Part shown: piece after piece, positions 38,353-47,732 of the stretch | How the letters are laid out: every line of letters starts with the position of its first letter | Position numbering within the stretch: position 1 is the first letter of the stretch | Source: Candidatus Poribacteria bacterium | GTDB taxonomy: Bacteria; Poribacteria; WGA-4E; JAJDTR01 | NCBI GenBank assembly: GCA_022827055.1 | Contig: JAJDTR010000140.1 | Span: 37,917 to 101,916 of the forward strand | Reading direction: 5' to 3' | Length of the DNA: 64,000 bases | Program-made: the position numbers and the translations under genes | Notes under the pieces: generated by a model | The model's input: the letters and a program-made list of their open reading frames with translations, nothing else | What the model was told of the DNA's origin: nothing | Database searches by the model: none

Positions 38353-38928
38353 ATGTACATCACGCAAGAAGTCTTGGACAAGATTGAGCGCAGATATGGC
38401 GTGCCCGAGATTCTTCACACCCGATGTACAATGAATCGTGCCGAATTTGACTTGTTGAAGTGGAGCATGCGCAATGGACGGAGGCACGACGTGACATTGT
38501 TCATCTCCAACGAAGAAAAAGACAAGATAGTCGTAATTCGAAAACCGAGTTACCCTAAGGGTGTTTACCGTCCCCCTAGCGGTGGGATTGAACCGGGAGA
38601 GGATTTTGAAGTCGGAGCGCGGCGAGAAGCCTATGAAGAAACAGGCTTGGCAATTGAACTCCGAAAATACACTCTCAAAATTCATGTTGATTTTGCCCAT
38701 GAAGACGAGATTGTAGCTTGGACCTCTCACGTACTCACCGCGTGCGCAACTGGAGGGCGCTTAGAACCTGTTGACAAAAAAGAAATTGCCGGTGTCCGGT
38801 GGGCAACAATCAATGAGTTGAGAACAGACTTGTTGGTGAGACTTCAGCAGTCTCCTGCTGCCGGATTGCAATACCGCGCTGAATTACAAGATGCGACTCT
38901 CAAACAACACGGAGGAAAGGTGATATGA
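38353..38928 (+). CDS. NUDIX hydrolase
   Basis: A 191-residue protein with a full Nudix box at about residues 77-99: GGIEPGEDF, then ARREAYEETGL, matching GX5EX7REUXEEXGU. Such enzymes hydrolyse nucleoside diphosphates linked to another moiety. It starts 50 bp after the GlcE-like gene and ends 1 nt before the PorX-like gene, so it is probably translated from the same transcript as the regulator. Specific substrate unknown. The link with a PglZ-domain regulator that may act on nucleotide signals is interesting but untested. Confidence 0.92.
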   Translation: MYITQEVLDKIERRYGVPEILHTRCTMNRAEFDLLKWSMRNGRRHDVTLFISNEEKDKIVVIRKPSYPKGVYRPPSGGIEPGEDFEVGARREAYEETGLAIELRKYTLKIHVDFAHEDEIVAWTSHVLTACATGGRLEPVDKKEIAGVRWATINELRTDLLVRLQQSPAAGLQYRAELQDATLKQHGGKVI

Positions 38929-38929
38929 A

Positions 38930-40489
38930 ATGGATAGACAACGAAGAATCCTGTGGATTGACAATGAAATCTCTGAATTACAGCCACACATCCTGTTCCT
39001 CGAACATAACGGATATGACATCACTACAGCGACAAGTGATTCTGAAGGCTTGTCCATACTAGAATCAGAGATTTATGACGCTGTTCTGCTAGATCACAAG
39101 ATGCCGGAGATGGACGGCATTCGCGTCTTGTCGAAGATTAAGAAGAGCCACCCTCACCTACCGGTGGTAATAGTAACCGGCAGCGATCAAAAGCACATTA
39201 TGAGTGCCGCAATCATCCACCACGTGGACGATTTTTTGATTAAACCGGTGAGTCCGAAACAGATTGCTTCCGTTCTCACGTTTGTATTCGATCACGGAGC
39301 AATTAAGCAAGACTACACCGCTCAAGAGTACGTCGTTGATTTTAATAAACGTAGGGCTCTCAAGCAACAACCTAGCGATTGGAGATCGTGGGCAGACTTC
39401 TATGTTCAGATGGTCGAATGGGACCTGCGTTTGGATGATCTTGCCGCTGCGGACGACCTGCGTGAAACACATCGGTTAGAAAAACAGGAATGCCAAGTTC
39501 AATTTGCTCGCTATGTTGAAGATCGATATTGCGACTGGTTGGTAGGCAAGGATTCGCCAGTTTTGTCTGTTGATGTCATTTACAAGTACGTTCTGCCAGA
39601 AGTTCAAGTCGGCAAACAGGTGCTCTTCATCGTGCTTGACTGTATGAGGTTAGATCACTGGTTCACAATCAAACCTGCCCTCCAACCATACTTCGACATG
39701 ACCACCCATTACTACTATTCTATTCTGCCTACTGCAACGTCTTACGCGCGAAATGCAATATTTAGTGGCCTCTTTCCCTACGAACTTGCCCAGCGTTATC
39801 CGAATCTATGGACAGAAATTGACGAGGAAAACACAAGCATTAATCGCCATGAGAAAAATCTGATGCGTATGCAGCTTGAGCGCCACGGCATTGTGCTGAA
39901 GCCCGCCCCGCAGTATTTCAAGATATTCGATGTGCGAGGTGAAACGGAATATCTGCAATGGATGAACAGTGTGCCACGCATTAGCTTGGCAGCTCTCGTC
40001 GTTGATTTTATTGATATTTTGACCCACAAACGGTCAGAAACGAGTTTTCTCAAGCAGCTTATTCCGGACGAAGCCGCTTTCCGAACCGTAGTGCACGGCT
40101 GGTTTCGGCATTCGGGATTATTCAAAATCTTGAGATTACTCGCCGAACGGGGCGTCACTGTCATTCTGACATCGGATCACGGGTCTATTCTGTCCGAGCG
40201 TCCGGCGCGTGTATCCAGTAGTCAAGCTGCGACCAGCGGTCTTCGATTCAAACTCGGCGCAGAAATTCATGTGGATGAAGAGGTCGGTTTGCGAATTACC
40301 GATCCAAAGCAATATAGGCTGCCCGACGATTCAGCTCAGAAGAACTATGTCCTCGCCAAAGAAGATTACTATTTTGTCTACTCAACTCAGTTTAATGACT
40401 ACAAAGACCAATTTGTCGGCGGTTTCCAACATGGGGGCATTTCGCTGGAAGAAATGATATTGCCTTGTGTTGTTCTTGATCCCCGGTGA
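38930..40489 (+). CDS. PorX-type response regulator with PglZ domain, copy 2
   Basis: A 519-residue paralogue of the protein at 4737-6296, with the same layout. The receiver has LWIDNE, VLLDHKMPEMDG and FLIKP; one acidic residue of the usual pair is Asn here (IDN versus IDD in copy 1), which may weaken Mg2+ binding. The PglZ part keeps VLDCMRLDHW, SILPTATSYAR, LTSDHGS and FQHGGIS. No histidine kinase is adjacent. It starts 1 nt after the NUDIX gene. Its role could be type IX-like secretion control or hydrolysis of a nucleotide signal, both inferred from PorX work in Bacteroidetes. Confidence 0.9.
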   Translation: MDRQRRILWIDNEISELQPHILFLEHNGYDITTATSDSEGLSILESEIYDAVLLDHKMPEMDGIRVLSKIKKSHPHLPVVIVTGSDQKHIMSAAIIHHVDDFLIKPVSPKQIASVLTFVFDHGAIKQDYTAQEYVVDFNKRRALKQQPSDWRSWADFYVQMVEWDLRLDDLAAADDLRETHRLEKQECQVQFARYVEDRYCDWLVGKDSPVLSVDVIYKYVLPEVQVGKQVLFIVLDCMRLDHWFTIKPALQPYFDMTTHYYYSILPTATSYARNAIFSGLFPYELAQRYPNLWTEIDEENTSINRHEKNLMRMQLERHGIVLKPAPQYFKIFDVRGETEYLQWMNSVPRISLAALVVDFIDILTHKRSETSFLKQLIPDEAAFRTVVHGWFRHSGLFKILRLLAERGVTVILTSDHGSILSERPARVSSSQAATSGLRFKLGAEIHVDEEVGLRITDPKQYRLPDDSAQKNYVLAKEDYYFVYSTQFNDYKDQFVGGFQHGGISLEEMILPCVVLDPR

Positions 40490-40708
40490 ATGGGAGATTC
40501 AGCGTTGCCATCGATTCTCATTGCTTTTTAGAATTGCCATCTGCGGATTGTGGGTTCCTTCATAGCGAAAAGGTATCTTTAATCCGCTTTTTTTCATGAA
40601 GTTCAGATTGGAGAACACTTCTTAACGGAAAACGTACAAAGTGCTGTGACTGTGGATAAACGGATGCATATTAACGCCAGGCCATATTCTCACCGGAGAG
40701 ATTCAAAC

Positions 40709-42559
40709 ATGAATAAAAAATACGTTACCCATGTCTATCAATTGTTGATTATTTTCTGTGCGTTCTACACCGGAACCTTGGATGCATACGGACAGTTAAC
40801 AGGGCTTGAGGCGCTCAAGGCACCAAGTCAACCGAAAGATCATGTTCACACCGAAGGCGTGTTATCGGTGGACAAAGTGCAACCCGGCAGCACATTCCAA
40901 ATTGCCATCGTGATGACATTTGATGAAGGATGGCACGCAAATGCGAATCCCGCAAAAGAGGGACTCTTCGCCACTCAAGTCGTCTTGCCGGAATACCCCG
41001 ACCTAAAATTCGGTGAAGTAATATACCCCGAAGGAGATGTGCTTGAGATCGCTTCGATCGGAAAAGCACCCGTCTATCATGATCAAGTTGTAATTGGAGT
41101 ACAGGCGACTCTGGGACAGACTGCACAACTCCAAAAAGTAGAACTTCCATTCAAGTTAACCTACCAGGCATGCAGCGATGAACAGTGTCTGTTGCCGAAG
41201 ACCGTCAATGTGAACATCCCTATGGAGATTGTCGGCACTGATCAGTCGGTACAACCGACTAACGAAGAGGTTTTCGCCGCAATTCAGTCCGATATGTCTT
41301 CAGGCGCGCTACTTGAAACGAGTGGAAGCAATAAGTTCCTCCAAGAATTATCAAGAGGCTATTTCTGGGCATTTCTTTCTGTTTTCATTGGTGGGGTTTT
41401 GACAAGCCTAACACCATGTGTTTATCCGTTAATTCCTATTACAGTAAGTGTGTTCGGAGCGAGTCGGGAAACGAGTCGCTTGAGGTCGTTTTTTCTTTCG
41501 GTTACCTACGTTTTGGGCATTGCCGTAATGTATTCTATCCTAGGGGTCGCCGCTGCATCAACAGGCGCGGTGTTTGGTCAGATTATGGCGAATCCAATCG
41601 TCGTGGGCTTTGTGAGTGTCATCCTTATCGCACTCGGACTTTCGCTCATCGGAGTTTTTGAACTTAGGCTGCCCTACGCCGTGCAAAATAAATTGAATAC
41701 GGTTGGAGGTGCAGGGTTTGGCGGCGCCTTCGCCATGGGTACCGTCGCCGGTATTATTGCGGCGCCTTGCACCGGTCCCGCACTTGGAGCCGTTCTCTCC
41801 TTTGTTGCCACGACTGGTAACGCCTTTCTGGGGTTTTGGCTGATGCTGACCTATGCGATCGGCATGGGGCTGCTCTTTATTCTAATCGGTACATTCTCTG
41901 GCTTGATTTCGTCGCTGCCACGTTCCGGTGGTTGGATGTACGTATTGGAGAACATCTTTGGCATAGTTATCATTGCGTTCGTGCTATACCTACTGAAAGA
42001 GGTTGTGGAACCGCTACGTGCGATTCTTGATAATTCTGCTCCGGTTTTCATCATTGGAGGTATCCTACTTCTCCTAGGTGTTATTCTGGGAAAATTCACC
42101 CAGCGGTTCAGGGACATTTCTCGCGCGGCGCAACTGCGCAAATCTGTAGGGATTTTTGCTGCCGTCTTTGGGCTGTTTGTAATTGTTGGCTCATTTACCA
42201 CCGTAGAAGAGTCACTGGATTGGGTTTACGATGAAGCACAAGCGCTAGAGGAATCACGTGCTACAAATAAACCCGCCATGATCGACTTTTACGCGACGTG
42301 GTGCGGCGCGTGCGTTGAACTCGACAAATTCACTTTTTCCGATCCGAGAGTCAAATCTGGATTGGAAGAGTATGTCAAGATTAAACTCGACTTCAGCCGA
42401 GGCTCGGAGCAAGTTGAACAGCTCAAGAAGAAATACGGCATCGTTGGTTTGCCGGTTGTACTCTTTCTTGATTCCGAAGGAAAACCGTTGAAACGGCTTG
42501 AGAAATTCGTGGGCCCAGAGGCGTTCCTCAAGATCCTTGATGAGATTGACCAAGGTTAA
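40709..42559 (+). CDS. dsbD: Thiol:disulfide interchange protein DsbD
   Basis: A 616-residue inner-membrane protein that carries reducing power from cytoplasmic thioredoxin to the periplasm. Signal peptide at residues 1-32. The N-terminal DsbD-alpha domain has the Cys pair in YQACSDEQCLLP (about 154 and 160). The eight-helix core has TPCVYPLIPITV and AAPCTGPALG. The C-terminal thioredoxin domain has the active site FYATWCGACVELDKF (Cys about 531 and 534). The ATG at 40709 with CGGAGAG 8 nt upstream is preferred over the long upstream frame. The TPR gene follows 50 bp downstream. Confidence 0.95.
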   Translation: MNKKYVTHVYQLLIIFCAFYTGTLDAYGQLTGLEALKAPSQPKDHVHTEGVLSVDKVQPGSTFQIAIVMTFDEGWHANANPAKEGLFATQVVLPEYPDLKFGEVIYPEGDVLEIASIGKAPVYHDQVVIGVQATLGQTAQLQKVELPFKLTYQACSDEQCLLPKTVNVNIPMEIVGTDQSVQPTNEEVFAAIQSDMSSGALLETSGSNKFLQELSRGYFWAFLSVFIGGVLTSLTPCVYPLIPITVSVFGASRETSRLRSFFLSVTYVLGIAVMYSILGVAAASTGAVFGQIMANPIVVGFVSVILIALGLSLIGVFELRLPYAVQNKLNTVGGAGFGGAFAMGTVAGIIAAPCTGPALGAVLSFVATTGNAFLGFWLMLTYAIGMGLLFILIGTFSGLISSLPRSGGWMYVLENIFGIVIIAFVLYLLKEVVEPLRAILDNSAPVFIIGGILLLLGVILGKFTQRFRDISRAAQLRKSVGIFAAVFGLFVIVGSFTTVEESLDWVYDEAQALEESRATNKPAMIDFYATWCGACVELDKFTFSDPRVKSGLEEYVKIKLDFSRGSEQVEQLKKKYGIVGLPVVLFLDSEGKPLKRLEKFVGPEAFLKILDEIDQG

Positions 42560-42609
42560 ACAGAGTAGCCTATCACGTGAGGCAAATGTCGAAAGACGAG
42601 ATTAATACC

Positions 42610-43698
42610 ATGTCTGACGAAACGAAGTCCCGATCCCCACATCGGAATTGGTTGCCATATCTTGAGGGCGCCATAATCGTACTGTTTATCGCACTGGTCG
42701 TTGTGTTCACTCACACCGGGGAGACACAATCTAAGGCGGTGCCTGTATCGCGGGCGCGGGAATTTGTCAATCAAGGGGATCAAGACTTTGCAAAGCAAGA
42801 TCTTGGAAGGGCGGCACTCGCCTATTGGGAAGCAATTCGAATAATCGATTCTGCGAAACAGGATGGTAATGAGTCAACCGATGGATTAGACGGTGAGTTA
42901 CTTCACTCAAACTTGCGAGTAGCGGAGATTTATCTGCACAGCAGTTGGATTAAGGATGCTCGAAACCGCCTGGAACATGCAGCGCGCATTCAGCCGGATC
43001 ACATTAAAGTGCATCTCCTGCGCGGCAAGCTTGAACGGGATGACGGTGAAAGGCTATCGGCCGCGAACGAATTCCTCGCCGTGACCGAGAAGGATCCAAC
43101 CCATGCGGAAGCACACTATCTTCTAGGTGTACTGTATCAAAGCAACAAACAGTTTGAAGACGCCATCACACATTATGAAATCGCCATTGCAAGCGATGCC
43201 GAGTTGGTCGAGCTGCCGTTTGAATCTCAACCAATTGGACTGCAAGCCCGTCTTCAGCTAGCGCGGACCTATCGGCGTATACTCCAAGATTATCAGTTTG
43301 TCGACCGTGAGTTATCCGAGCAGGAAATTAAAAAGATTGCTCAGATGGAGGAGGCCGCCATGGTTGTATTGGAGCAAACGGTTGATAAAAGTCCAAATTT
43401 TGGCGAGGCAAAAACCGAACTAATCAACTTACTCGCATCGCGCGCCTTGATCATTGCACGAGAAGGAGATACCCGTCCGTATGACGAAGCGCTCAAGGTT
43501 TATGAACGTATAGTTGAACTAGATCCAACCATGTCGGATATATGGAAAAAAATTGGGGAAATTTATGCCCATTTCTATCAAGAAAAAGACGCAGCGCTTA
43601 AAGCCTACAAGGAAGCCTACCAATTGGATGCTGACCCGGCTATCCTCGCCGAGATCAAAAACCTTGAAGCCGATCTGGCAAACGAAATGCATCGGTAA
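42610..43698 (+). CDS. TPR-repeat protein with N-terminal membrane anchor
   Basis: A 362-residue protein. One membrane helix (about 20-36, LEGAIIVLFIALVVVF) anchors a soluble domain of about six tetratricopeptide repeats, seen in GDQDFAKQDLGRAALAYWEA, HAEAHYLLGVLYQSN and SDIWKKIGEIYAHFYQEK. TPR proteins mediate protein-protein contacts; partner unknown. The start is uncertain: ATG at 42586 and GTG at 42577 are in frame too. It ends just before a strong terminator, closing the dsbD operon. Confidence 0.8.
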   Translation: MSDETKSRSPHRNWLPYLEGAIIVLFIALVVVFTHTGETQSKAVPVSRAREFVNQGDQDFAKQDLGRAALAYWEAIRIIDSAKQDGNESTDGLDGELLHSNLRVAEIYLHSSWIKDARNRLEHAARIQPDHIKVHLLRGKLERDDGERLSAANEFLAVTEKDPTHAEAHYLLGVLYQSNKQFEDAITHYEIAIASDAELVELPFESQPIGLQARLQLARTYRRILQDYQFVDRELSEQEIKKIAQMEEAAMVVLEQTVDKSPNFGEAKTELINLLASRALIIAREGDTRPYDEALKVYERIVELDPTMSDIWKKIGEIYAHFYQEKDAALKAYKEAYQLDADPAILAEIKNLEADLANEMHR

Positions 43699-43727
43699 GA
43701 GAAAAGAAAACACATCGTAGATCACCG

Positions 43728-43764
43728 AGCCGTCTGAAAGTTTATAATTTCAGACGGCTTTTTT
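43728..43764 (+). terminator. Rho-independent terminator after dsbD-TPR operon
   Basis: Perfect 12-bp stem AGCCGTCTGAAA / TTTCAGACGGCT with an 8-nt loop followed by a T-tract (43759-43764). Confidence 0.92.
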
Positions 43765-44142
43765 GTTTCCTTCCCAGTCAAACTGACACGGTTCTGCACG
43801 TCTATTTTTGAGTTCACGTTCGCTGACGGAGGTTTACATCCCGTCCGCGCAATATTGGAATGATTCACTCCGGCATGTCGAATAGGCACATAGTCTACCA
43901 AAGTAAAGAGCGGTGAATAGCGGCAGTTGACTCGTTGCTCGCCCATCGGGTTGTATTTCAAATAATGGACACCGTTGTTCAGAAGTTGAACACGACCTAC
44001 TTCGATTGATGGATACAATCGGGAAAAGCCCGCCCAGTAGCGCAACTTATGCACCCATTCGCTCTGGCACGTAAATTGCCTTAAAGAGCACACGATTCCG
44101 AATCTTTAACTATCACAACAAGCTGTGAAGGGAAAACTGCGA
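43765..44142. other. Leader region of the TonB receptor gene, nothing assigned
   Basis: About 380 bp. I looked for a cobalamin riboswitch, as often precedes such receptors, and did not find its conserved core. A 123-codon minus-strand frame at 43722-44093 overlaps the terminator and has no recognisable domain. Confidence 0.4.
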
Positions 44143-46455
44143 ATGAAAATCACAAGAATACGACTGTTGATAGGTTGCGGTTTTCTCCTCATTTGGGCGT
44201 CACTCACCCATGCCAATACAGACTATGGGAAAGATAAACCAATTCAATTTGAGGAGATCACCGTCATTACTCGCGTCGAGAAAGATACATTTCGAACCCC
44301 GAATGCCATTTCAGTCATTGACCGCTCACAGATTGAGCGCATCAACGCCGACATCGCCCCGAGAATGTTGCGGGAAACGGTAGGCGTGTGGGCACAACAA
44401 ACCACAACTGGACAGGGCTCGCCGCTGCTTCGGGGTCTCACCGGCTATCAAGCCTTTCTTTCGATAGATGGTGTGCGACTCAATAATTCGACCTTCCGCT
44501 CGGGTCCCAATCAGTATTTGGCGACAATAAGTCCCGACATCCTCGATCGGATTGAGGTATTGCGTGGTCCAGGTTCGATGTTGTACGGCAGTGGCGCAAT
44601 GGGCGGCGTCATCAGCATGCACACCAGAGATTTGATTCTGGATGACGCATCGGAACAGTGGAAAATCCAATCCCGAGTTCTTGGGCGATTCGCATCCGGT
44701 ACTTCAGAGCGATTTGGACGCCTCGAGGTGATGGGAAGCAAAAAGCAACTCGGTTTTTCGGTTGGTGCATCTGCGCGATGGTTCGGCGACATTAACCCGG
44801 GAAGCGGTTACGACCTACACTACAAGAATCGCAAATTTGAGTTCGTCGACGACGAACCGGAAGGCGTGCTCGTTTCCGATGGACCTCCCGAAGATGTCCC
44901 CGACCGTTGGTTAATTGATTCACAGGGACCGCTTGACTGGAACGCTTACGATGCCGATGCCAAATTTGCTTACCAACTGAGCGACGCCGGCACAATCAAT
45001 GTTGCCTATCAGCTCTGGCGCCAGCCTCAAACCCCACGCTACGACAAGATCGCGCCACGCCAGTATGACGAGTTTTTCTTCGAGCCGCAAAACCGAGACC
45101 TGTTCTACGCCACTTACTCTTCAAAACCGACCCTTGCGTTGATCGACCAGCTTCGACTTACCGCCTCGATTCATCGTCAAAAGGAGGGAAGAAACGAGCT
45201 GCTGCGCGATGCGACAGAGAGGCGTCAGCGATTCGATACCGTCAGCACATTGGGACTGAGCGCACAAGCGACCAGTACCTCCCTGCCGAGTCAGCGTGTC
45301 GTAGCAGGCGGCGAATTTTACTTTGATACCATCGCAAGCCAGACCATCAAAACCGATATCAATACGGGTGTCGAAAAGGTGGACGGGACAAAAGGTCGAT
45401 TTATTGACGGCTCCCGATTCTGGGATGCCAACCTTTACCTTCAGGACGAAATCGCGTTGCATGAGCGCCTCGAACTCACACTCGGTGGGCGGTACACCCT
45501 TTACAACACACGTGCCGACCTTTCGGTGCGTTCTGATCAGTTCGGTGATTTCAACGAATCCGGGAGTGCGCTGACGGGGAGCGCGGGGATTGTCGCAAGC
45601 ATCAACGACCAATTAAACCTCGTCGGCAATTTCGCCACATCGTTCCGCGCGCCATCGCTTAACGATACGACCGCCGTGGAAGTCACAAATGAGGGTATTG
45701 ATTCTCCGTCTCCCGATCTTGAGTCCGAGAAGGGGTGGACCGTTGAAGGCGGGTTTAAAGCGCGTTACCCCCAGTTTGTCGGCTCTCTCACAGTTTTTCA
45801 TGGCCGCATCAACGATCTGGTGAACCGCGTTCTAGCCGAAGACGCCTACGCCGGACAGCAGCTTCCAGACCTGATTCAGGAACTCCAGCGAAACAATCCT
45901 GGAGTTGAGGTCTTCGTTTTTGACAATGTTGATGAAGTTCAAATCCAAGGCGTTGAATTGGCTGGGACGGTTCCGATTCAGGACAGTCTATCCATTTACG
46001 GTAACGCGATGTTCACGCGAGGTAAGGTACTGCTAATCAACGGTGGAGCACCTGATCCGGAAAAACCGTGGGAAGAGCGGATTCGTCGTGAACCCCCGCT
46101 TAACGGTATACTCGGATTCCGTTGGCACCCACCGGCCGAAAGGTATTGGGGCGGGTTCTTTGTTCGCGGCGCAACCGAGCAGAGACGGTTGAATCGCAGC
46201 GACATTCGTGATCCGCGCATTCCGGGCACGACGCGTGACACCGCCGAGGTTGAATTCGACTCGGATGGCAACGCCATTGGCCAAGGATCTCCGGGCTGGT
46301 TCACTCTCAATCTGCGCAGCGGAATACAAATAACCGAGTATAGCCACCTCACCCTCGGTCTTGAAAACCTGCTCAATAAGCGGTATCGCGAACACGGCAG
46401 CGGTATAAACGCGCCGGGCTTCAATGTGATTGTCAGTCTCAATAACCTATTCTAA
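44143..46455 (+). CDS. TonB-dependent outer-membrane receptor
   Basis: A 770-residue protein. The signal peptide ends near residue 26 (THAN). A TonB box FEEITVI and a plug domain (about 30-165) follow, with RNADIAPRMLRETVG-like and PDILDRIEVLRGPGSMLYGS segments, the latter a strong plug signature. The barrel covers the rest and ends LENLLNKRYREHGSGI and VIVSLNNLF, finishing in Phe. The plug resembles haemin/haemoglobin or siderophore receptors more than BtuB, but substrate is not certain. ATG at 44143 gives a clean signal peptide; the GTG at 44125 is less likely. Confidence 0.93.
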   Translation: MKITRIRLLIGCGFLLIWASLTHANTDYGKDKPIQFEEITVITRVEKDTFRTPNAISVIDRSQIERINADIAPRMLRETVGVWAQQTTTGQGSPLLRGLTGYQAFLSIDGVRLNNSTFRSGPNQYLATISPDILDRIEVLRGPGSMLYGSGAMGGVISMHTRDLILDDASEQWKIQSRVLGRFASGTSERFGRLEVMGSKKQLGFSVGASARWFGDINPGSGYDLHYKNRKFEFVDDEPEGVLVSDGPPEDVPDRWLIDSQGPLDWNAYDADAKFAYQLSDAGTINVAYQLWRQPQTPRYDKIAPRQYDEFFFEPQNRDLFYATYSSKPTLALIDQLRLTASIHRQKEGRNELLRDATERRQRFDTVSTLGLSAQATSTSLPSQRVVAGGEFYFDTIASQTIKTDINTGVEKVDGTKGRFIDGSRFWDANLYLQDEIALHERLELTLGGRYTLYNTRADLSVRSDQFGDFNESGSALTGSAGIVASINDQLNLVGNFATSFRAPSLNDTTAVEVTNEGIDSPSPDLESEKGWTVEGGFKARYPQFVGSLTVFHGRINDLVNRVLAEDAYAGQQLPDLIQELQRNNPGVEVFVFDNVDEVQIQGVELAGTVPIQDSLSIYGNAMFTRGKVLLINGGAPDPEKPWEERIRREPPLNGILGFRWHPPAERYWGGFFVRGATEQRRLNRSDIRDPRIPGTTRDTAEVEFDSDGNAIGQGSPGWFTLNLRSGIQITEYSHLTLGLENLLNKRYREHGSGINAPGFNVIVSLNNLF

Positions 46456-46789
46456 TGGCTGGACCGACACCTACAGAACACTGTTGATCGCAAAACCCCA
46501 TCGACACAAAGCCCAACGAAAAGCAAGGTGTAAGAGTTAGGTATCTTTAATTCAATTTGTGGAGATTTGAGCCAATGCGAATACCCATGGCCGAAATATC
46601 TCCAGTTGCTTGAACGGAGAGGTCAACTCAATTGCAATGTCCATGCATGTCCTGTTTGGAATTCTGCCGTGCATTTCTTTTGCAACTTTCACTCTCGAAA
46701 GCATTCCGAATTATGTAAACTTATAAATGACAGCGTCATTCGCACCTTATCTTCATTTACTTAACCCAGTTCATTTTGGAGGTCCAATT
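46456..46789. other. Intergenic stretch without a recognisable gene
   Basis: About 330 bp. A 65-codon frame at 46567-46764 lacks a ribosome-binding site and known motifs. No terminator with a T-tract is clear after the receptor gene. Confidence 0.4.
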
Positions 46790-46954
46790 ATGAATCTACT
46801 ATTAGTGAATCTACTAAATGTTGCTAAATCCTTGCTTTTAGTCTCCTTTCTGGTTTGGGTCGTGTCGATTGGGTGTAGCGATTCCGATGCCCCTGGAGAA
46901 CTAGCAATCGCCCTTCAATTTTTGAAGGACGAGGGCGACGAGGACGACGAGTAA
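46790..46954 (+). CDS. Small acidic lipoprotein-like peptide
   Basis: A 54-residue frame starting MNLLLVNLLNVAKSLLLVSF, a good signal peptide, with a lipobox-like VSIGC (Cys 29) and a very acidic tail ending KDEGDEDDE. The ATG has GGAGG 7 nt upstream, so translation is plausible. It ends immediately before the ATG of the frameshifted oxygenase, so the two may be coupled. Function unknown. Confidence 0.6.
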   Translation: MNLLLVNLLNVAKSLLLVSFLVWVVSIGCSDSDAPGELAIALQFLKDEGDEDDE

Positions 46955-47648
46955 ATGCCGCACGAAACTTCCGACCGTGCAGCCTCGGATGGCGGCGAGG
47001 TGGCTCGTCTGTCCGCGGACGAGCTCAAGGTGACCCACTACTTTCCGACGCTAATTTTTTTCTCTGGATGTTCCCGACAGCGAGACTCTGAACGCCCACC
47101 TGATCGAGGCCATCTACGCCGAACGAGAACGCGACCCAAAAGGGGTGAGCAAGTCGAACTTCCCGGAGTTGGGGGGTTGGCACAGCCACGTCAAGCTGCA
47201 CAGGGACGTCACGTTTGCGGGATTGGTTCAACACGTCGACGCGGTCTCGGCCATGATGTGCCGCAAGCTCGGATATCACACGTCTTATCGACTGAGAATC
47301 GGCACCATGTGGTCGATCATCAATCAGCCAGGCGGCGCGAACCGGGCCCATGTCCATCCCGGGTGCATCTGGAGCGGCGTCTACTACGTCCAGGCGCCCA
47401 GGAATTCGGGTCGAATCGAGTTCATCGATCCACGCACCCATAATTTGATGAATGCTGTCAAATACATCCCCGGCGCCAAGCGCCCGCGAAGTTGCTGGAC
47501 CAGAGTCAAGCGCAAGCCCGTGGCCGGCAGAATGCTGGTCTTCCCCAGTTGGCTGTTCCATAGCGTGGCCCCGAATCGATCCAGGGCGAAAGGCAAGGCG
47601 GCCGATCGGATCATGGTGAGTTTCAACCTGTCTCAGCAGCGTAGATAA
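46955..47648 (+). pseudogene. Putative 2OG-Fe(II) oxygenase (TIGR02466-like), frameshifted
   Basis: The N-terminal frame (46955 to about 47060) gives DELKVTHYFPTLIFF and then breaks in a run of seven Ts. The +1 frame resumes as DVPDSETLNAHLIEAIY and continues to 47648 with WSIINQPGGANRAHVHPG, IWSGVYYVQAP, IEFIDPR and GRMLVFPSWLFHSV, the signature order of the TIGR02466 family of Fe(II)/2-oxoglutarate oxygenases, including likely iron-binding His residues. Removing one T restores one 230-residue protein, so this is either a recent mutation or a homopolymer sequencing error. The stretch is clearly more GC-rich than its neighbours, suggesting acquisition from elsewhere. Confidence 0.75.
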
Positions 47649-47732
47649 CCGAGCACGATGACGACGAACTCCGTACTGTAAACTCAATGCGGTGTTACAC
47701 TTTTTCCTAATCCAACTTGGTAGGCAAATGAC

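Noticed and set aside
43722..44093. A 123-codon minus-strand frame upstream of the TonB receptor
   Set aside because: It overlaps a perfect Rho-independent terminator, lacks a good start and matches no family I know. I could not rule out a gene remnant.
43765..44142. Possible cobalamin riboswitch before the TonB receptor
   Set aside because: The conserved core segments of that riboswitch are not present.
46790..47648. Small peptide plus oxygenase as a ribosomal-peptide natural-product cluster
   Set aside because: The peptide has a lipoprotein signal and no core-peptide features, and no other modification or export genes lie nearby.
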